Source: Fasciolopsis buskii (taxonomy: Eukaryota > Platyhelminthes > Trematoda > Plagiorchiida > Fasciolidae). From it: 64,000 nt of DNA. Below are positions 1 to 12,300 of this stretch, in pieces (the stretch's first letter is position 1; every line of letters starts with the position of its first letter). The position numbers were made by a program, and so were the translations under genes. The notes under the pieces were generated by a model. It was not told the DNA's origin and did no database searches. It worked only from the letters and a program-made list of their open reading frames with translations. The stretch lies in NCBI GenBank assembly GCA_008360955.1, contig LUCM01005081.1, forward strand, positions 54,500-118,499, written 5' to 3'.

Positions 1-19
1 ATAGATTGTTGGAAAAACT

Positions 20-891
20 TTAAAAATCATCGTTGTTCGAAATGGCTTGAGAGAGGGCAACATCATCAATATACTTGAACAGATGACAAGGGGAGCTGGT
101 TGATAAGTGGCTGATGTAAGTGGAGAAGAGAAACGGTGAAGAAATACCACCCTGAAGCACTCCTGAGTTGTTAATGAACGGTTTTGAAGTTTTACCGCCT
201 ATTCGTGTGCACTGGGTTCGGTTAGTAAAGTACTCAAACGGCCATGCTAATAATGGCCTGGGACAACCAAATGTTTCCAGATTGTGAAGTAGAAGAGGTC
301 TTGGGCCTGAGTCAAATGCCGACCAATAGTCTAGAAAAGTGCAACGGACGGATTTCATTGATGAGTTTAAGGACTTACAAATTTGGTGAATGAAGAAAGG
401 GACAGCGTCCAAAGTGGTCCTGTTAGATTTATAGGCAAGCTGAAAAGGGTCGTCAGAAGGATGCATAGCAGAACCTTGGCGCTTAAGTATAGCACGCTCC
501 GTCAGCTTCAGACCGGAAGATGTTAAGGCGATGAGGCGGAGGCGTTTTGCTAAAGCAATAGAACTGCCAGATTTAGGGATGGTAATAATAGTGGCGGGTC
601 TCCAACAGTCAGCGATGGAAGACGAGCTTAATGATGATCTAACCAGAGGAGTGAATGCATCGGTCAGAGCTACAGCATGGTACCTTAAAAGATCTGAGGG
701 CAGACTGTTAGGACTAACTCTTGTGTTAATTTTAGTGGTGCGCAGAAGGTCGAGCACCTCTTCTCTCTTGTAACTGTCATATCATCACCCTGACTAAATA
801 TGACTGGAGTATAAGTTGAAGGATCAATGAAAGCACGATTGATGCTGTCGACATCCGCAGAAGTTTTCGTACGCTTCTTCTTCCCACACAA
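20..891 (-). pseudogene. L2/CR1-like LINE reverse transcriptase fragment
   Basis: A minus-strand open frame (20-757) carries the fingers and palm of a non-LTR reverse transcriptase. Visible blocks in order are a LIALTSSGLKLTERAI segment (usual form RPIALTS..K..ER), LAYKSNRTTLDAV, FLDYWSAFDS (motif A, FxDxxxAFD), SGVLQGGISSPFLF (motif B, usually QGxxLSPLLF) and KYIDDVAL (motif C, usually YADD). The frame is preceded at 757-891 by the linker between endonuclease and RT (DSINRAFIDPS..., then a TVTREE..LDLLRTTK-like stretch) in a shifted frame, so one indel lies near 757-765. The element runs off the left window edge. Motif wording is closest to L2/CR1-type LINEs; the clade is inferred. It is probably inactive because of the frameshift. 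Confidence 0.8.
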
Positions 892-1380
892 CAGTCAAAT
901 GCCTTGCTAGAGGAATCCGTTGTTGTTACCACTCAGGAGTTGGCTGGCAAATGTAATATCGATGTGTTTGATTTCAGCTTTATTAGGTTGGAAATATACA
1001 GCACGCTTGAGTTATTACATAATTTTTAGAAGTGCTCCTTACATCTTAGAGATTTCAGTTTTTGGAGTGGAGATACGACCATTTGAAAAGATTGATGTTT
1101 CTAAGAGACAGCAGATATCAAAGATTGTGTTGGTCCTCTCTGTGAAAGGTTTGACATTGTCATTGAGCAGGGATTCAAGAGAGAAACAGGAAGATGCAAG
1201 TGAAGGGGATTTCTGAAGAATAAGATTGTTGTGTGGAAAGTTACGGAGGCGAACTTGGATTTGATCCGTTCGCTTGAAGGAATGGAAGGCTGACCGAGAG
1301 TATATCTTGGTCCTTAACAGAAGCCATGATCACTACTTGAAATTGGAGCACGCAGTTTCAGGGAAAATAAATCAGAGTGG

Positions 1381-1950
1381 TTGGTAACAACTATCTAAAA
1401 TGGAACCGCCTCGGATGACAGAATGGCAGGCAGCAGTCAAATCAAACACAGTCAGCGGTAAGGTAGATGTATGATTAAAATCGCCTACAATAATATGCAG
1501 ATTGTACTCAAGAAGAGGAACAGTAAACACTAGAAAAGAGTCGAAAAAAGATGCGATATTTTGTTGCGAGCTAAAGATGGTAATGTGTATAAATTAGTAA
1601 TGATTATGCTGATGTGGCGAGGAAACCTAGGATGACACTGTGTCACGAGACAGGCTCTCAATTCTATTGAGGGAGTACTTATAGACAACTTCGGAATTGC
1701 CAGACCGGAAGGAGTTTGTGTATGTTGCAACACCGCCTCCAATCTTCTTGTTCAAAACTCTGTTCTGCCGATGGAGTCTGAAGCTGTCTATCGAAGCCAA
1801 TGAATCAGCGATATCCGGGTTCAGCCACGATTCTTGTATGCAGATGACACAAGTGTGAACGTGGACCGACGATTGAAGTATGAGGGACAGGTCCGACATT
1901 TTCGTAAGCAGAGAGCGGGTGTTGTTACTCAACAATGCCGGAATGGACAT
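1381..1950 (-). pseudogene. LINE APE-type endonuclease fragment, same element
   Basis: Minus-strand frames encode the N-terminal half of an apurinic-like endonuclease. At 1627-1950 one sees NTRSLLTKMSDLSLIL, then CVICIQESWLNPD (the ETWL-like catalytic block) and GGGVATYTNS. The frame then changes (1530-1742), and near 1475-1500 the motif VGDFN is readable. Order and strand agree with the RT piece at 20-891, so endonuclease then RT of one minus-strand element is the simplest reading. Frame changes show decay. The endonuclease would nick target DNA for target-primed reverse transcription. Confidence 0.75.
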
Positions 1951-2225
1951 CTTTGCTGGAAGGGTGCATTTAAGAGCTGCCTACCAGCCAGCACAAGGGC
2001 ATCATTTCGATCGACTAAAAGATCGTTGAGGTGCAGCAATGCGGGATCCCAATATATGTTGAAAAACAGTCCGGTTTTTGAACAAAAGTAATCCCGAGCG
2101 ATTGTAGCGTCGAACGGAGACCATAATGGAACCAAATATCCGACAACAAAATAACGAAATAGGATGACACATGACTGCAGCGCGGCCGGTCAAAGGGCGC
2201 GCGTGTCAAGATAGGTGAAACAGTC

Positions 2226-2530
2226 CTATTGTCGTCCAGTCCTGTAACAGCACTTTACACTTTGAAGGTGCGAAGCACCTACCGAATCGAGCTGCGGACC
2301 TCTAGCGGTGCTGTGTGGCCCGTTTCGAGCAACTCCCGAAAAGTCATTTTCTGGTTGATGCAGCTTCGACTTCGACGGAGTTCGGCCTGATGTTCGCGGA
2401 TGATCCCGTCGCGAACCAGTGTCACTCGGCACAGTGTCATCGAAATAAAGCTCTTAGTAACTGCTGGAAGTAAACTAATCCTACGATTATTGCTGCATTC
2501 ACTGGATGTGCTTTTCTGGACGTTGGCCAC
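2226..2530 (-). pseudogene. Second LINE reverse transcriptase fragment
   Basis: A short minus-strand frame reads NNRRISLLPAVTKSF, then IREHQAELRRSRSCINQ and MTFRELLETGH. This is the fingers region of a non-LTR RT (usual form YRPISLLPVxSK ... REEQAGFRxGRSCIDQ ... LRQLLE). The wording differs from the neighbouring L2-like element, so this is a different LINE family. Only about 80 residues remain. The following 1950-2226 has no recognisable domain. Confidence 0.7.
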
Positions 2531-4235
2531 AATCAGTTATTCACCACACTAAAACGTTATATGCTCCTCGTCTTAAATATTGTGTTTCAAAAACGGCTTC
2601 GGAATACTGGCACAATTATGTAAAGAAACTATGAGCCGAATTTCGGTCGGTTAATGTCTGACACGTGCAACTACGACCTGGCTGATTGTTTACTGAATTG
2701 GTCCGATCTCCAAATGGTTTCTCCTCTGACCATCTATTTGATATAATGCGAAAGTTTTTAGTAGAAACACCTTTTGAGATGAACGTAGCGCATCGATTTT
2801 TCGATCCATTGCTATTTCATTTCTGACTCTACACACCTATTTACTTGGTAGATTTTGAATTTTCCTCTAACACTGCTTTCTCGCATTCGGTTCTGGGTCA
2901 TCTGACCTGGGAATCTACCAAGGCCTGTAATTGTGTCCGAAAATCTCATATGCACTGTGGGTCTTTGGTGATAGTTCCGTTAATACCGTGCAGACGACGG
3001 AAAAACCTTCAGAATAAGGCACTGGGCACACTCACATTCATCCTGCTTCTTCTAGTTTCTATTCGGAGGCATTTTATGGCTAGCTCGGTTGTCTCTCGTG
3101 TGCTATATTCACACGTGACTGCCGGCAGTCAGGATGTGCGTACTGCGAAATTTTGGTCTTAGTGTTGCAGGTTTGAATCCCCGTGTCACCGTTCCGTTAC
3201 TCATTTAGCAGCTGTCATCTTGTCTGAAATATTGTATTCAGCGTTTAGGGAAAATGGACTCAGTCTCAAATGTTGGTTTTCATTGTACTATCAGTTTATT
3301 GTTATTCGTATCCAATGACAGCAATTATTTTCTTTTGTCTGTGAATTTAAACGGTCGCTCAGCGATATATTATTTTTCCCTAACTTCAAAGGAAATCGAA
3401 AAGGTAGATCAAAACTCGGATATTCCACTCCGCAATGTGATTGACCATGAAAAAAGGATATTGCTAGTCGATCATTTTAGGTCACACATCGAAACTTTTC
3501 AACGCTGTTGACAAATATCCTCTGTTTTGTTGGGTATTAGTATTTGGCTTTGTTACTGGGCTCTACTCCTACGTTTGCACGAATGATCGGGAGCAAAGCG
3601 TGCCTGTTTAGTTCAAGTTTGGACATGGATTATTGGTGAATTCTCCATGGAAAATGGAGTTCAACGGGAGACCCAGAGTGAATATGTGCAATAAGAACTT
3701 CAGATTATTCTTGTCTTTGTGTAAATGGCAGAATCTGTCTAGTAATTATCGGAGTTAAACACATTTAACGGTTTTGAACTTTTTGTGAAACTCTGAGGAA
3801 ATAGAACACATTCGGCAGACATCATTGGACATGAATTTCGCAACTGCTTGAGACAATGATGAACTTTTTTCAGCCGTTATTTTGCTAGACGATAGATGGA
3901 TTACACTTGATCATGGTCAACCGACCTTTTCGTACACCTTGGGGTGGCGCTTTTGGTATTCGTTCTAATTGTTTGCCTGCTCTCGACACGTTAAGCGAAT
4001 ACGAACAAGTGGGATACATGACTATAGACTGAAATAAAACGAACTAGATTTGGTCACTTTGTTTACCATTCAAAAGTGAGAAGAATGTATACAATTTCTC
4101 TCTCGACTATGGCACATGGAAAATTAATTCACGTCGATGAACTCTGATATCGGATGAATAAATTGTGGTCTTGTTTTTATATTTTATTACTTTTCGTCAC
4201 CTTTAACACTCATGTTTCTCATGTTACCAAAATAA
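2531..4235. other. Upstream flank, no gene recognised
   Basis: No coding similarity was recognised on either strand apart from the SINE-like stretch at 3073-3185. The frame at 3254-3511 is open on the plus strand but shows no motif. No confident TATA box or other promoter element was identified for the downstream gene. Confidence 0.4.
3073..3185 (+). repeat. Possible tRNA-derived SINE head
   Basis: TGGCTAGCTCGG resembles an RNA polymerase III A box and GGTTTGAATCCCC resembles a B box. They lie about 93 bases apart, longer than in a normal tRNA, so this is at best a decayed or insertion-bearing SINE. Poly(A) or a target duplication was not seen. Confidence 0.35.
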
Positions 4236-4265
4236 CCTTATCTTGTCATCGTTTCTTGTTTTCAG
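4236..4265 (+). promoter_or_regulatory. 3' splice acceptor just before the NFKBIL1 start codon
   Basis: A pyrimidine-rich run ending in TTGTTTTCAG stops at 4265 and the start codon ATG is at 4269, only three bases inside the exon. The message therefore gets its 5' end either from an upstream untranslated exon or by spliced-leader trans-splicing, which is known in flatworms. The sequence alone does not decide between the two. Confidence 0.6.
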
Positions 4266-4268
4266 ATA

Positions 4269-4564
4269 ATGTCCCGTCCAGACTCGTCCAATTCGAGAAA
4301 ATCCAAACCAGTTTTAAGTCAATGTTGGACCGCGGAAGAGTATCGATCGATGTCAACGAAGTTGGTCAGTTCAGGCGACATTTCGCGCTTGGATGCACTT
4401 GTAGATCTGTGGGCATCAACAGAATCGTACTCAAGAGGCATGTCGTCCGGATCAGTCCAAACAACTCGTCAGACTGCGGCTGGTCTGCTGGCTTCAGTGC
4501 GCGATCGGAAGGGACGTACACTACTTCATCTGGCGGCCCGGTTTGTTCATCCGGAAATGATCAC
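4269..4564 (+). CDS. NFKBIL1: NFKBIL1 coding exon 1
   Basis: The exon starts at ATG 4269 (MSRPDSSNSRKS...) and ends at ...PEMI plus two bases of the next codon, before the donor GTGTGT at 4565. It encodes a serine-rich leader and the first ankyrin repeat core RTLLHLAARFVHPEMI. The plus-strand frame at 4154-4738 is a shadow in another phase. The join to exon 2 yields ...MITHLIESGC, which restores the ankyrin helix-turn pattern and supports both splice sites. Confidence 0.85.
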
Positions 4565-6264
4565 GTGTGTTACTCGATAGGCGATGTTGAGTTTTGCAAA
4601 CACGCATCCCATTTAGTGAAATCCTCCGTGTATGTCAGAGATGTTGCGAGTTCTTATCGGTGCCGTTGTTACTCACTCCAGTTTCGCAGTTTTTCATCCA
4701 TTTTACGTAGTTTCTCCTCACTGTCGCATGGTTTCTAGTTATTTTTACATAATTCATCGTCCTTGTCGCATCGTTTGCCATTCCTGTCGCATTGTTTTTC
4801 ATCCGGAGGCGGCAATTCGTATCCTTCATGATCCATGTGCAACATGCAAAAGTAGTGGGCATGTCATGACACGTCATAACCATAACCCAAGTTAGAGCTC
4901 AACACGGCTATGGTAATTTCGCACTAATTACACCAATCGATAGTCTGAGCGAAGATGCCGGATGAGAAAGTTGATTAATGCCCAGGGACCGGATTATCCG
5001 GCAGAAAAAACGATGAGTGGACTGTTGCATGCATAACCCAAATAAAGATGAACGTGTTGTGTTAATTGTTTTGTTGTCTAGGGTTTGCTCTGAGACGGAG
5101 GGTGGACCAGGGGAGTTGAAGTGCAAACACAAATTGTTGTTGAGACCACAGTGGAAGATCGTGGAGACGGATCGCGACAGCTTCAGTGGTGCTCAAGAGG
5201 TGACACTTAGCCAGCCTAGACTGTTGGCCCCTGAACTTATACAGAATTCGGAAAGCTTGCGCCACATTCACGGTGTGGTTAGTCTGTGCTGGGTGAAACT
5301 ACTGCACTTTTAAGTAACTTAATTGTTCCAGTGCCCAACCGTGCACGGTGGCACTCACGGATGCGTTGAGACAAGCGCCTGGTTGTGCGACCGATGTACA
5401 TTGTCCTAGTTGAACATTAAAGTGAATAAACACAAAACGAGACTGCAGAATCAAGAAATTTGTCTTTCAACCGTTATGATATCACGGGGCGGGATTTGAA
5501 CAGCATTCGAAGCTTGACTGCGTAAAATGTCTTATTGATAGCGCTAGTCAGTCTTCTTCGTGCTATCTCTGCTAGTGTGGCACCTGTGCGCTCAATAGCA
5601 ACTTGTGGTTGCCCTTCATCTCCCTTGAACCACCCTCCGTCTCGGAGCAAATCCTAGACCACAAAACAATTAACACAACACGTTCATCATTATTTGGGTT
5701 ACGCATGCAACACCACAAATCCCTTCCCCACCTATATTTTTATCTGACTCACCCAATCCCTCCTAAAAAAAAGTTCCTCCCAATATATTGTGGTGTAGTG
5801 ACGAGTACGAATCACCGGGAGCGAAGTTGTTCGCAAACTTATGTTTTCTTACTATCGGATGATCTAGAACATCGTGACAAAACTGGTTCGTTGACATCCT
5901 TAGGGTAGCCACCAGAGCCAGCCATGTATGAAGACCCGTTCATTGACCTTATGCACGTTTGACTTCCCAGTTGTAAGTGTATTTGCCCCTTCCACCATCA
6001 GACAAATTTACTCGCCAGTTTGTTGCGTCCAATCAGCTTGACACCATCTCTCACATTTTATCTGATCAATGCTACGTGACGCGTCTCGAAACGGATAGAA
6101 CCGTTTGACTCGTTGTTCGTTCTAAGCAGTTGAGAGTGCACTGCTTGACAGCTTTTATTGGATGCATCGGTAACCAGTTATACAGTTAGTGATACATCGT
6201 AGATTCACAGTGGTAGCAGCGCCATAGGGATTCCGTGGTACACTCTCGGAAATGACACTGCCAG

Positions 6265-6304
<40 letters not shown>

Positions 6305-9300
6305 CAAAACCGCCCTCAGCACGTTCGATCGAGGTCGTTCGTTAGCGACGTTCAGTGAGCACGCCGACTGAATAGTTCGCATATTGATTGGTCCACTGAC
6401 GAACGTATGCACATATACGCGCTAGTGACCATTGTTTGTTTGGGACTTTGTCACCTTAGTCGGGTCCATTTGCTTATCCCTTTGTTCGGCCACTGTTTAG
6501 ATTCGTACGTTCATTTCGTCTTACTGTTACAATGGTGTCGCACTTTCTTATGCGTTAGGTATCGTTTCCACTTGGACGAGCACCCACCTGAAGTTAAGCC
6601 CGTGTACGTGAATTTTCTCCTTTTTCACAGCATTGGTGAACTGATAAAATCCACCACACTGGAAGTTCAGCGGCTGTCTGGGATACCTTGTTTGAGGATG
6701 CATGAACTGCACTAAACTTAGAACCGAATTCATCTAAGTGCTGTATTCTTGGTTAGTCTTGCTAAGCTTATTTGTTGCGCTTGCCAACTGATTTGGGCGC
6801 TCTGATCTTGGTATCACATGCAAATTGGTCGGCTCACCTGAATAAACCGATTTCGTATCACCTCCGAAAATTTGATACCCACACAATCACCCGTTGACCT
6901 GCAGGCGGTGAGTGCCCCGCAGGTGGGACTCCTGCCATTCACTTTGGGCCCAATTCATTTTCGGATGAACGATGAGCTGGATCCATATCAACAAAATCAT
7001 CGCTGCCATTTGGATGTGCCCATTTTAGAGGGGAGGGCAACTGAGAGAGTAGTGTAATGTGGTCGCCAAATGGGTTAAGCGTTTGTCACCCAAAAATGTC
7101 AGAAGTTCAATTCCCAGATCCACCGCTAGCCACTTCGGTAGCAGATGGCATCTGGTTGTCGCTTGGATCGTTACCACATCTGACCTAATGAGATCTCATA
7201 CGATTCTACGTTACTCCAAGTTTCATTGTCACGGGTTCCAGTTTTCTCCACGGCTATGTAGCAATGGCCCCTTATGGCTATGAGAAATGATCTTTCCACT
7301 ACACTCATGCACGAAGCATGTCATATAATAAATACACAAATTCCATTGCCGGAACACCGGAGGTTGCCGAGGGAAGTGTAGAAAGATGGATTCAAGAGTA
7401 CAGGCACGTTGACTAGTTCGTTTTATCAAGAGAATGAATGGCCTAAGTTGACCTCCAGAAGAGATCACTTTAATTCTCAGGAATTCCAAGTACAAGCTTA
7501 CAAGACAACGCATTTCCCATCAAGCAAGAATTGCTACAAGAGCACTAGCGAAATGAGCTCACTTGGCTAGTCACTTCGAACCCTAGTTTTTAAACCACGT
7601 GAAAGTAGGCGGTACTATTTAGAAGAAAAGCGATAGTGGTAGCCTTTTCAATTCTTAGCTCATGAAGTTTCCCGTTGGAAGCTCGGGACCAAGTATCGGT
7701 AACATTTGTCGACCGGCCATCGATAGGCAGAGTAACAGGAAAAGCCAGGATTGTTGTAACTACCAATTTTGGAAACAGGAGTTATTGGGCTATATACCTT
7801 TTCATTTTCTTACAGAATATGTTTGTTCATGTTTTTTGGCTACGATTCTCATACGGGTCGTTTGGATGAATGATCTCAATTTGCACAGGAATCAAATTCT
7901 GTAGGGGAGAAGGTATTTATTTTGGCAGCATATGTACTTCAGCGTATTCATGAGGGCCACATGCGGTGGAGAAAAGTGAGTCTCTTTGTAGCTCCAACGG
8001 TAGACGTTCTACGAATTACTGTATTCATTTCCCGGAACCTAATGTACTTGGTCTGAGATAAAGCATAACAGAGTGGAATTATGTCACATATGAGGGAACA
8101 TTTGCTCAGATTATATGCTTAGTTATTCAGTCCGAGCTGATCGCAAGATGGTAGTGTTCTTCTAGATATGCCACTTACACCGCACCGGTTTTAAACGCAG
8201 TGTGAATTAGCATCCGCGAATGAGAAACCATGCGACAGGAATGGGAAGCGGTGTGACAAAGATGAGAACCAATCAGAATTGACTGAGTAACGAGCGAAAA
8301 GTCTATAATTCAAATAAGGTGTGTGATTTACGCTGCTAGCGAAGCGATACAATCATCTTTTACCTGATAACCGCAAACCTTAGGCATGTAAAGAAAGAAA
8401 ACGGTGAGTTGAGTAGTCATGGCGTCTTACTAATCATCACATTTAAATGTCCTGCTTATTTTAATTTCGCTGCCAAGAATTCTGCTAACAATGAAGTCGC
8501 GATGGAGCGGTGATAAAATCCATCAACTTAAACCTAGCCTTCGTGCAAAACCACGCACAAGATCTCCCGTGGATGGATTTCTACACAGGCAGCGTGAGAT
8601 AATTAGACGATCACCATGTGAATCCGATTTACGTGTTACCAGAGTTGGTTTCAGGTAAATGGATTTTAGTTCAGTCTGTGGTTATTTGTACCCAGTTCGA
8701 CTTCCAGTGGTAAAACTAAAGTGGTGATACTGGTGGGGACTCTACAATTTTTGATTTACCTGTGCCGTATGGTCGATAATTTTGGATGTAATCTGCTTTA
8801 GCATTGTTTGGTAATGCCGGATATCACTACTCTTGGCAAAGGTGAAATTGAATCATAATAGTCAAAACCATCTAGTACAGTGTTTGTAAGGTCAGTTGTA
8901 TTAAACTTAGTAGTTGTGAGCTTCCCTGATTCGTCATAAGTCGCTTGGAGCAAATGTACAAATTTTAATAAACGTTGCACCGATCTTGGCCAAGTGAATC
9001 GCTCTCGCGTTACTTGAGAGCTCCTCAGGCTGACAGTAACCATTTCGATTTGAGACCCAGTCGGTCCAAGAAGGCTACATAGCGAGCAAACGGCCATGTT
9101 TCGGTCTATGCAGATGTTGAAACTCACAGTAGTGTTCCATGTGCATCATTAGAAATGGTTATATCCTACGAATCCTAAACTGTCGTGCAATGTTAGAGAC
9201 ACCTCGAATTTTTGATTGCTGCCAAGTGAATTTTTTACTGGCTTTTCGAAACAGTATGATGTAAGGGAGACTACGATTGGAACGACTGGTTGAGGTAATC

Positions 9301-12300
9301 GGTTCCGTGATTCAAGGCAATCGGTAGCTACTAGCCAAAGGAGCGATAATCACCAGGGCAAGGCCTCCCGCAACGGACATAGGCCTTCTTATAGTCAAAC
9401 AGGCACAGCGTAAGCAAACTGCAGGTAGACGTCACGGTTCCCCCAGCAGAGAGCAAAAGCAAGTTCAATCAACATATCCATAGGTTAGCTCAAGGGAACT
9501 AAATGAATGTCGAGATGGACCGAGAATTCTCATCGAATCAGGATGGAAATTTTGCATGAGGATGGATAAGAGAAGAACAAAGTACTCTGACACCTAACTT
9601 GTTTCATTGTACAATAAAACGTATGCATCAACTCATTTTCTTTTTGGCAAAACGGACGTGAATTGAATCTCCCTAAGTTCATTTTTCCAAATGAACAGTG
9701 GCGTTAGTCAGGTGGTCGGAGGTTGAGATTTCGGATCCGACCACCGCCGTTCAACTCCAGTCGGAAAATCTCAGTTACCCCTGACTTCTTCCAGGGGAAT
9801 GATGTACTTTGTCGTCTCACTACTTGGTGAAGTAAAACATTTAAAAATAGAGGTTTTGTGCGGCGGCAAAGCAGTCGGTTCGATTGAGTTGTCGTTAGTT
9901 CAACGGTGAACGAATCCGCCGCCCTCGTCTGACTTTGGTCGGTTAGATCCTAAAGTTCCCCGACATTCTGCTTCTTTCATTAACATCGCAACTAAGATTT
10001 CGGTCGGAAAACCCCACTGCTTACTGTGAGGTGAGGCTACTATCTGGTGCTAAGTAAGATCGCTCTATTTCGTTCCGGTGAGTCATGCAACAGTGAGTCC
10101 GCCTAGCCTAGGATGTACATCTAACCGACAAGCCCGTTTGAACTCTGGTGAAGGATATACAGGCTAAGGGTCGGGTCGGCTAGAAGCCAGAACCCCGGGA
10201 AGGGGTTAAACTAAGTCCTCACCCTAACTCTAGAATGGAGAAACAGGGGTCTGATTCCAGTGATGCGTTCAGAGGTGAATGGGTTTGTTTCTCGAAGAGA
10301 GACAATGGGTCCTTTGGACGGAGGCAATCGGCCAACGATAAATGAGTCACACGGCTTTCCATCCGAGGCCCACGTCCCGATGATCTCGTGAAGCATTCTT
10401 GATTAACTCGAGGACGTGCCTAAGAAGTATTTGGAAAGTGGACATACTGGTCAAGTATTGTTGGTCCTTTCTAGTGCACCTTATTCTCTTACACGTCGAG
10501 ATATATGCGCGTACAATTATCTTGGTAGATTCACGAACGTCTTTGGTATACCTTTCCGATGAAGGGCACTGAATGACATTGTTCGGTCAGCTCCTTCGAA
10601 GGTACCTTTAAAGTCGAGGCTACGAGCTACGGTGTGTGACACATTTCAAGTAACTATATAAGGGTAAAAATCTGGTCGATATAATGTCAACTTGAGCGAA
10701 ATTTGGACGATTCGCAGTTGCTGATATAGCGGAATAATTTCATCAGCGTGCGGTCAACCAAACTTCTCGAAGTATTCATCTCGATATTCGAGCATCCGTT
10801 CTTTGTCATGAATAGACTTTCCATTCTTATGTCATACAGTTTAACTGGCTGTAGTTCGTTTCCGTCGATGGCCAGTGAGCTGGGGACGGAAAGTGTATTA
10901 ATGCCAACGCATGGTTCTCTTCTACGTACATGGACCAGTACGATCTGCAGTTTCGGACAGTACCGTGCCAAAGGTAACTTACTGTGATATGGTTTATCTG
11001 ACTCAAACTCCTTGTGGAGTTACAGCGCCATTTCATCGTGCTGCGCAAAATATGTCGGAAATTCGTACCAGACAGCAATGAGCGATTGTATAGACATAAC
11101 TAGAGTACTCTGTCTGTGCGTCGAGCCTATCTAAATAGGCTTTGGATGCACTGAGTTTTCCAACTTGTACATTACAATTACGAAGCATCACTACAGTATC
11201 AGGGCCGTTGCTCCTGTGAACGAGAGTGACGTGGTCGTCATAAGACCCGTTCTTCTGTTTGTCAGTGCTACCGTTTGCTAGACCGTATGTCAAGTTGAGA
11301 AATAAGCCGCGCTTAACGCACATATCTTCCTGAACACCAACCAACCCTTGGAAGTCTAATGGCGCAAAAACGATCACTTACCATGACCAAGACTAGAATG
11401 ACAGGTCCAGCTTTGCCATTCAAGACTGTCACGTCGACCCACAACTCGAGCTGCTTCTCCTGATATGCACAGGAGACTCCTTGATGAGATATTAGACGCA
11501 GTTATTTGAAGTATTCTACTGAAATCCTGAATTCGCATCTCACTAACGCGGCCCATTATGAGCTCTAGGCTCGAGTGCTGACCAGTCTGTATGAGAATAC
11601 GCACATTGAAGGAGCTGGGATTCAGTGAATGACAAAGCTTGAAAAAATGTGAGCTATTCGACTGACGGTCACTTACGGAACTATTTGGTAATGAACCGTT
11701 GCAAGTTTCGAGCATATTTTCAGTGGGGTTTTGAGTAAATGGAGGAGGCAAAGAGAGGCGGTTAGGAAAAAAAGACAGATTGAATAAGAGAAATCTAACT
11801 CTTAATAGTAACACTTTTATTACCAGCCGCTTCGTTCGATACAATATATAATACAGTCTTAAATTTCTCGCCCGACAATCAATGAAATATGGATTTCTTT
11901 GTAAATGTATGTACAAGCCATGGGGGACAGTGGGCGACTAGTGCTAGGGTCGTCTAGCTGCTGAGCGGGAGAACGATTAGTGTTCTCAATGAAAGCCTTT
12001 TGTTGAAACAAAAATCTGTCTACAAGGCAGCGGGAAGTGGATGAGTTGACGCATATCGGCCTGGATCATCATTCGTTCACTGGTTTTACCGTCTGAGTTG
12101 CTAGCTTAAAGGGACAGGCCTGGAGATGGTTGCCTCGTCAGGCCTTTATCCGCTGACCTTCCAGGCATGATTGTATCTTCAACCTGAGATAGGCCATCCT
12201 GCATAGCCCGTTGGGTCACAGGTTTAATCAAGCCTTTGGAATACGTCCATGCGCCTACTCGTTGTGATGACACAATGGGAGCTAGAATGGAAAAAGTGGT

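Noticed and set aside
4154..4738. 194-codon plus-strand frame with a signal-peptide-like start
   Set aside because: It overlaps exon 1 of NFKBIL1 in another phase and runs across its splice sites; the exon frame has clear domain support.
5400..5580. B-box-like GTTCAAATCCC on the minus strand as a further SINE
   Set aside because: No convincing A box or terminal stem; it lies within the Penelope-related unit.
6155..6412. Minus-strand frame with repeated CV residues
   Set aside because: The repeat is the translated CA microsatellite.
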